A stretch of DNA of 22,000 nt from Lachnospiraceae bacterium (GTDB taxonomy: Bacteria > Bacillota > Clostridia > Lachnospirales > Lachnospiraceae): the NCBI GenBank assembly GCA_900770225.1, contig CAAGJU010000134.1, forward strand, positions 1 through 22,000, written 5' to 3'. The position numbers and the translations under genes were made by a program. Position 1 is the first letter of the stretch, and each line of letters starts with the position of its first letter. The notes beneath the pieces were generated by a model, which did no database searches, was not told where the DNA came from, and was given only the letters and a program-made list of their open reading frames with translations. Below are positions 21,851-22,000 of this stretch, piece by piece.

Positions 21851-22000
21851 CCAGAGATATAGATGCTTCCAACCCGCAACCATCCGCAGACGCCGGTGGT
21901 TGGCGAGTCCGAGCGTAGCGATGGACGAGCTTGCGCGAGCAGTGAGCCACATCCGCACACGAAGTGTGTGAGTGTGGCGAACGCCGCGACAGTGTGAGAA
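21851..22000. repeat. Dispersed palindromic element, copy E (cut by the window end)
   Basis: The start (CCAGAGATATAGATGCTTCC and on to CGCAAC, 21851-21880) is the inverse complement of the right end of copy C (9728-9756) with about two differences over 30 bases. The interior from about 21912 shares GCGAGCAGT, the CACAC-GAA-GTGTG hairpin (21956-21968) and GGCGAACGCC with copy A. The other end lies beyond the window. Confidence 0.7.

Overview
The window looks like a chromosomal segment of a Clostridia-class Firmicute, most likely a member of the Lachnospiraceae. The reasons are strong AGGAGG-type ribosome binding sites, sigma-A promoters with 17-base spacers, a DUF6106-like membrane protein, ECF-type vitamin and metal transporters, a Crh-like HPr and a tetrahydrofolate riboswitch. 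Base composition is, by eye, a little over half G+C. No phage, plasmid, transposase, CRISPR, rRNA or tRNA gene was seen; this is mostly a core metabolic region.

Layout. 1-474 is a palindrome-rich dispersed element and a promoter. 475-978 encodes a small membrane protein. guaB (IMP dehydrogenase) and a PfkB sugar kinase follow to 3794, ending at a bidirectional terminator. argG lies on the minus strand (4113-5351). It is divergent from an argJ-argB-argD operon (5782-9535), and the two share an intergenic region with two back-to-back promoters and three operator-like motifs in 20-bp phase. argC, argF and argH are not here. A second dispersed element (about 9587-9756) precedes a promoter, a tetrahydrofolate riboswitch (9957-10147) and folT, the S component of a folate ECF transporter. 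Next is an RNA-modification and sulfur block: prmA, rsmE, a NifS-type cysteine desulfurase and thiI; the last two are likely partners in tRNA 4-thiouridine synthesis. A Crh-like HPr protein is on the minus strand (16048-16290). Divergent from it runs a nickel/cobalt ECF transporter (cbiM, cbiQ, cbiO), followed without a gap by mtaB, a tRNA methylthiotransferase. A third copy of the dispersed element begins at 21851 and runs off the window.

Three things stand out. (1) The folT leader matches the tetrahydrofolate riboswitch but carries about 106 extra bases between P3 and the P2 return strand. It ends in a hairpin that is at once terminator-like and able to hide the Shine-Dalgarno sequence, and its L3 loop can pair with that hairpin. 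(2) There is a family of short intergenic elements with terminal inverted repeats and dense GAA-loop mini-hairpins. (3) Short tandem repeats (15-39 bp) occur in at least eight places, several with periods that are multiples of three, including a run of seven clear 12-residue repeats (an eighth degenerate) inside mtaB.

All assignments come from reading the sequence and from remembered family features; no database search or folding program was run.
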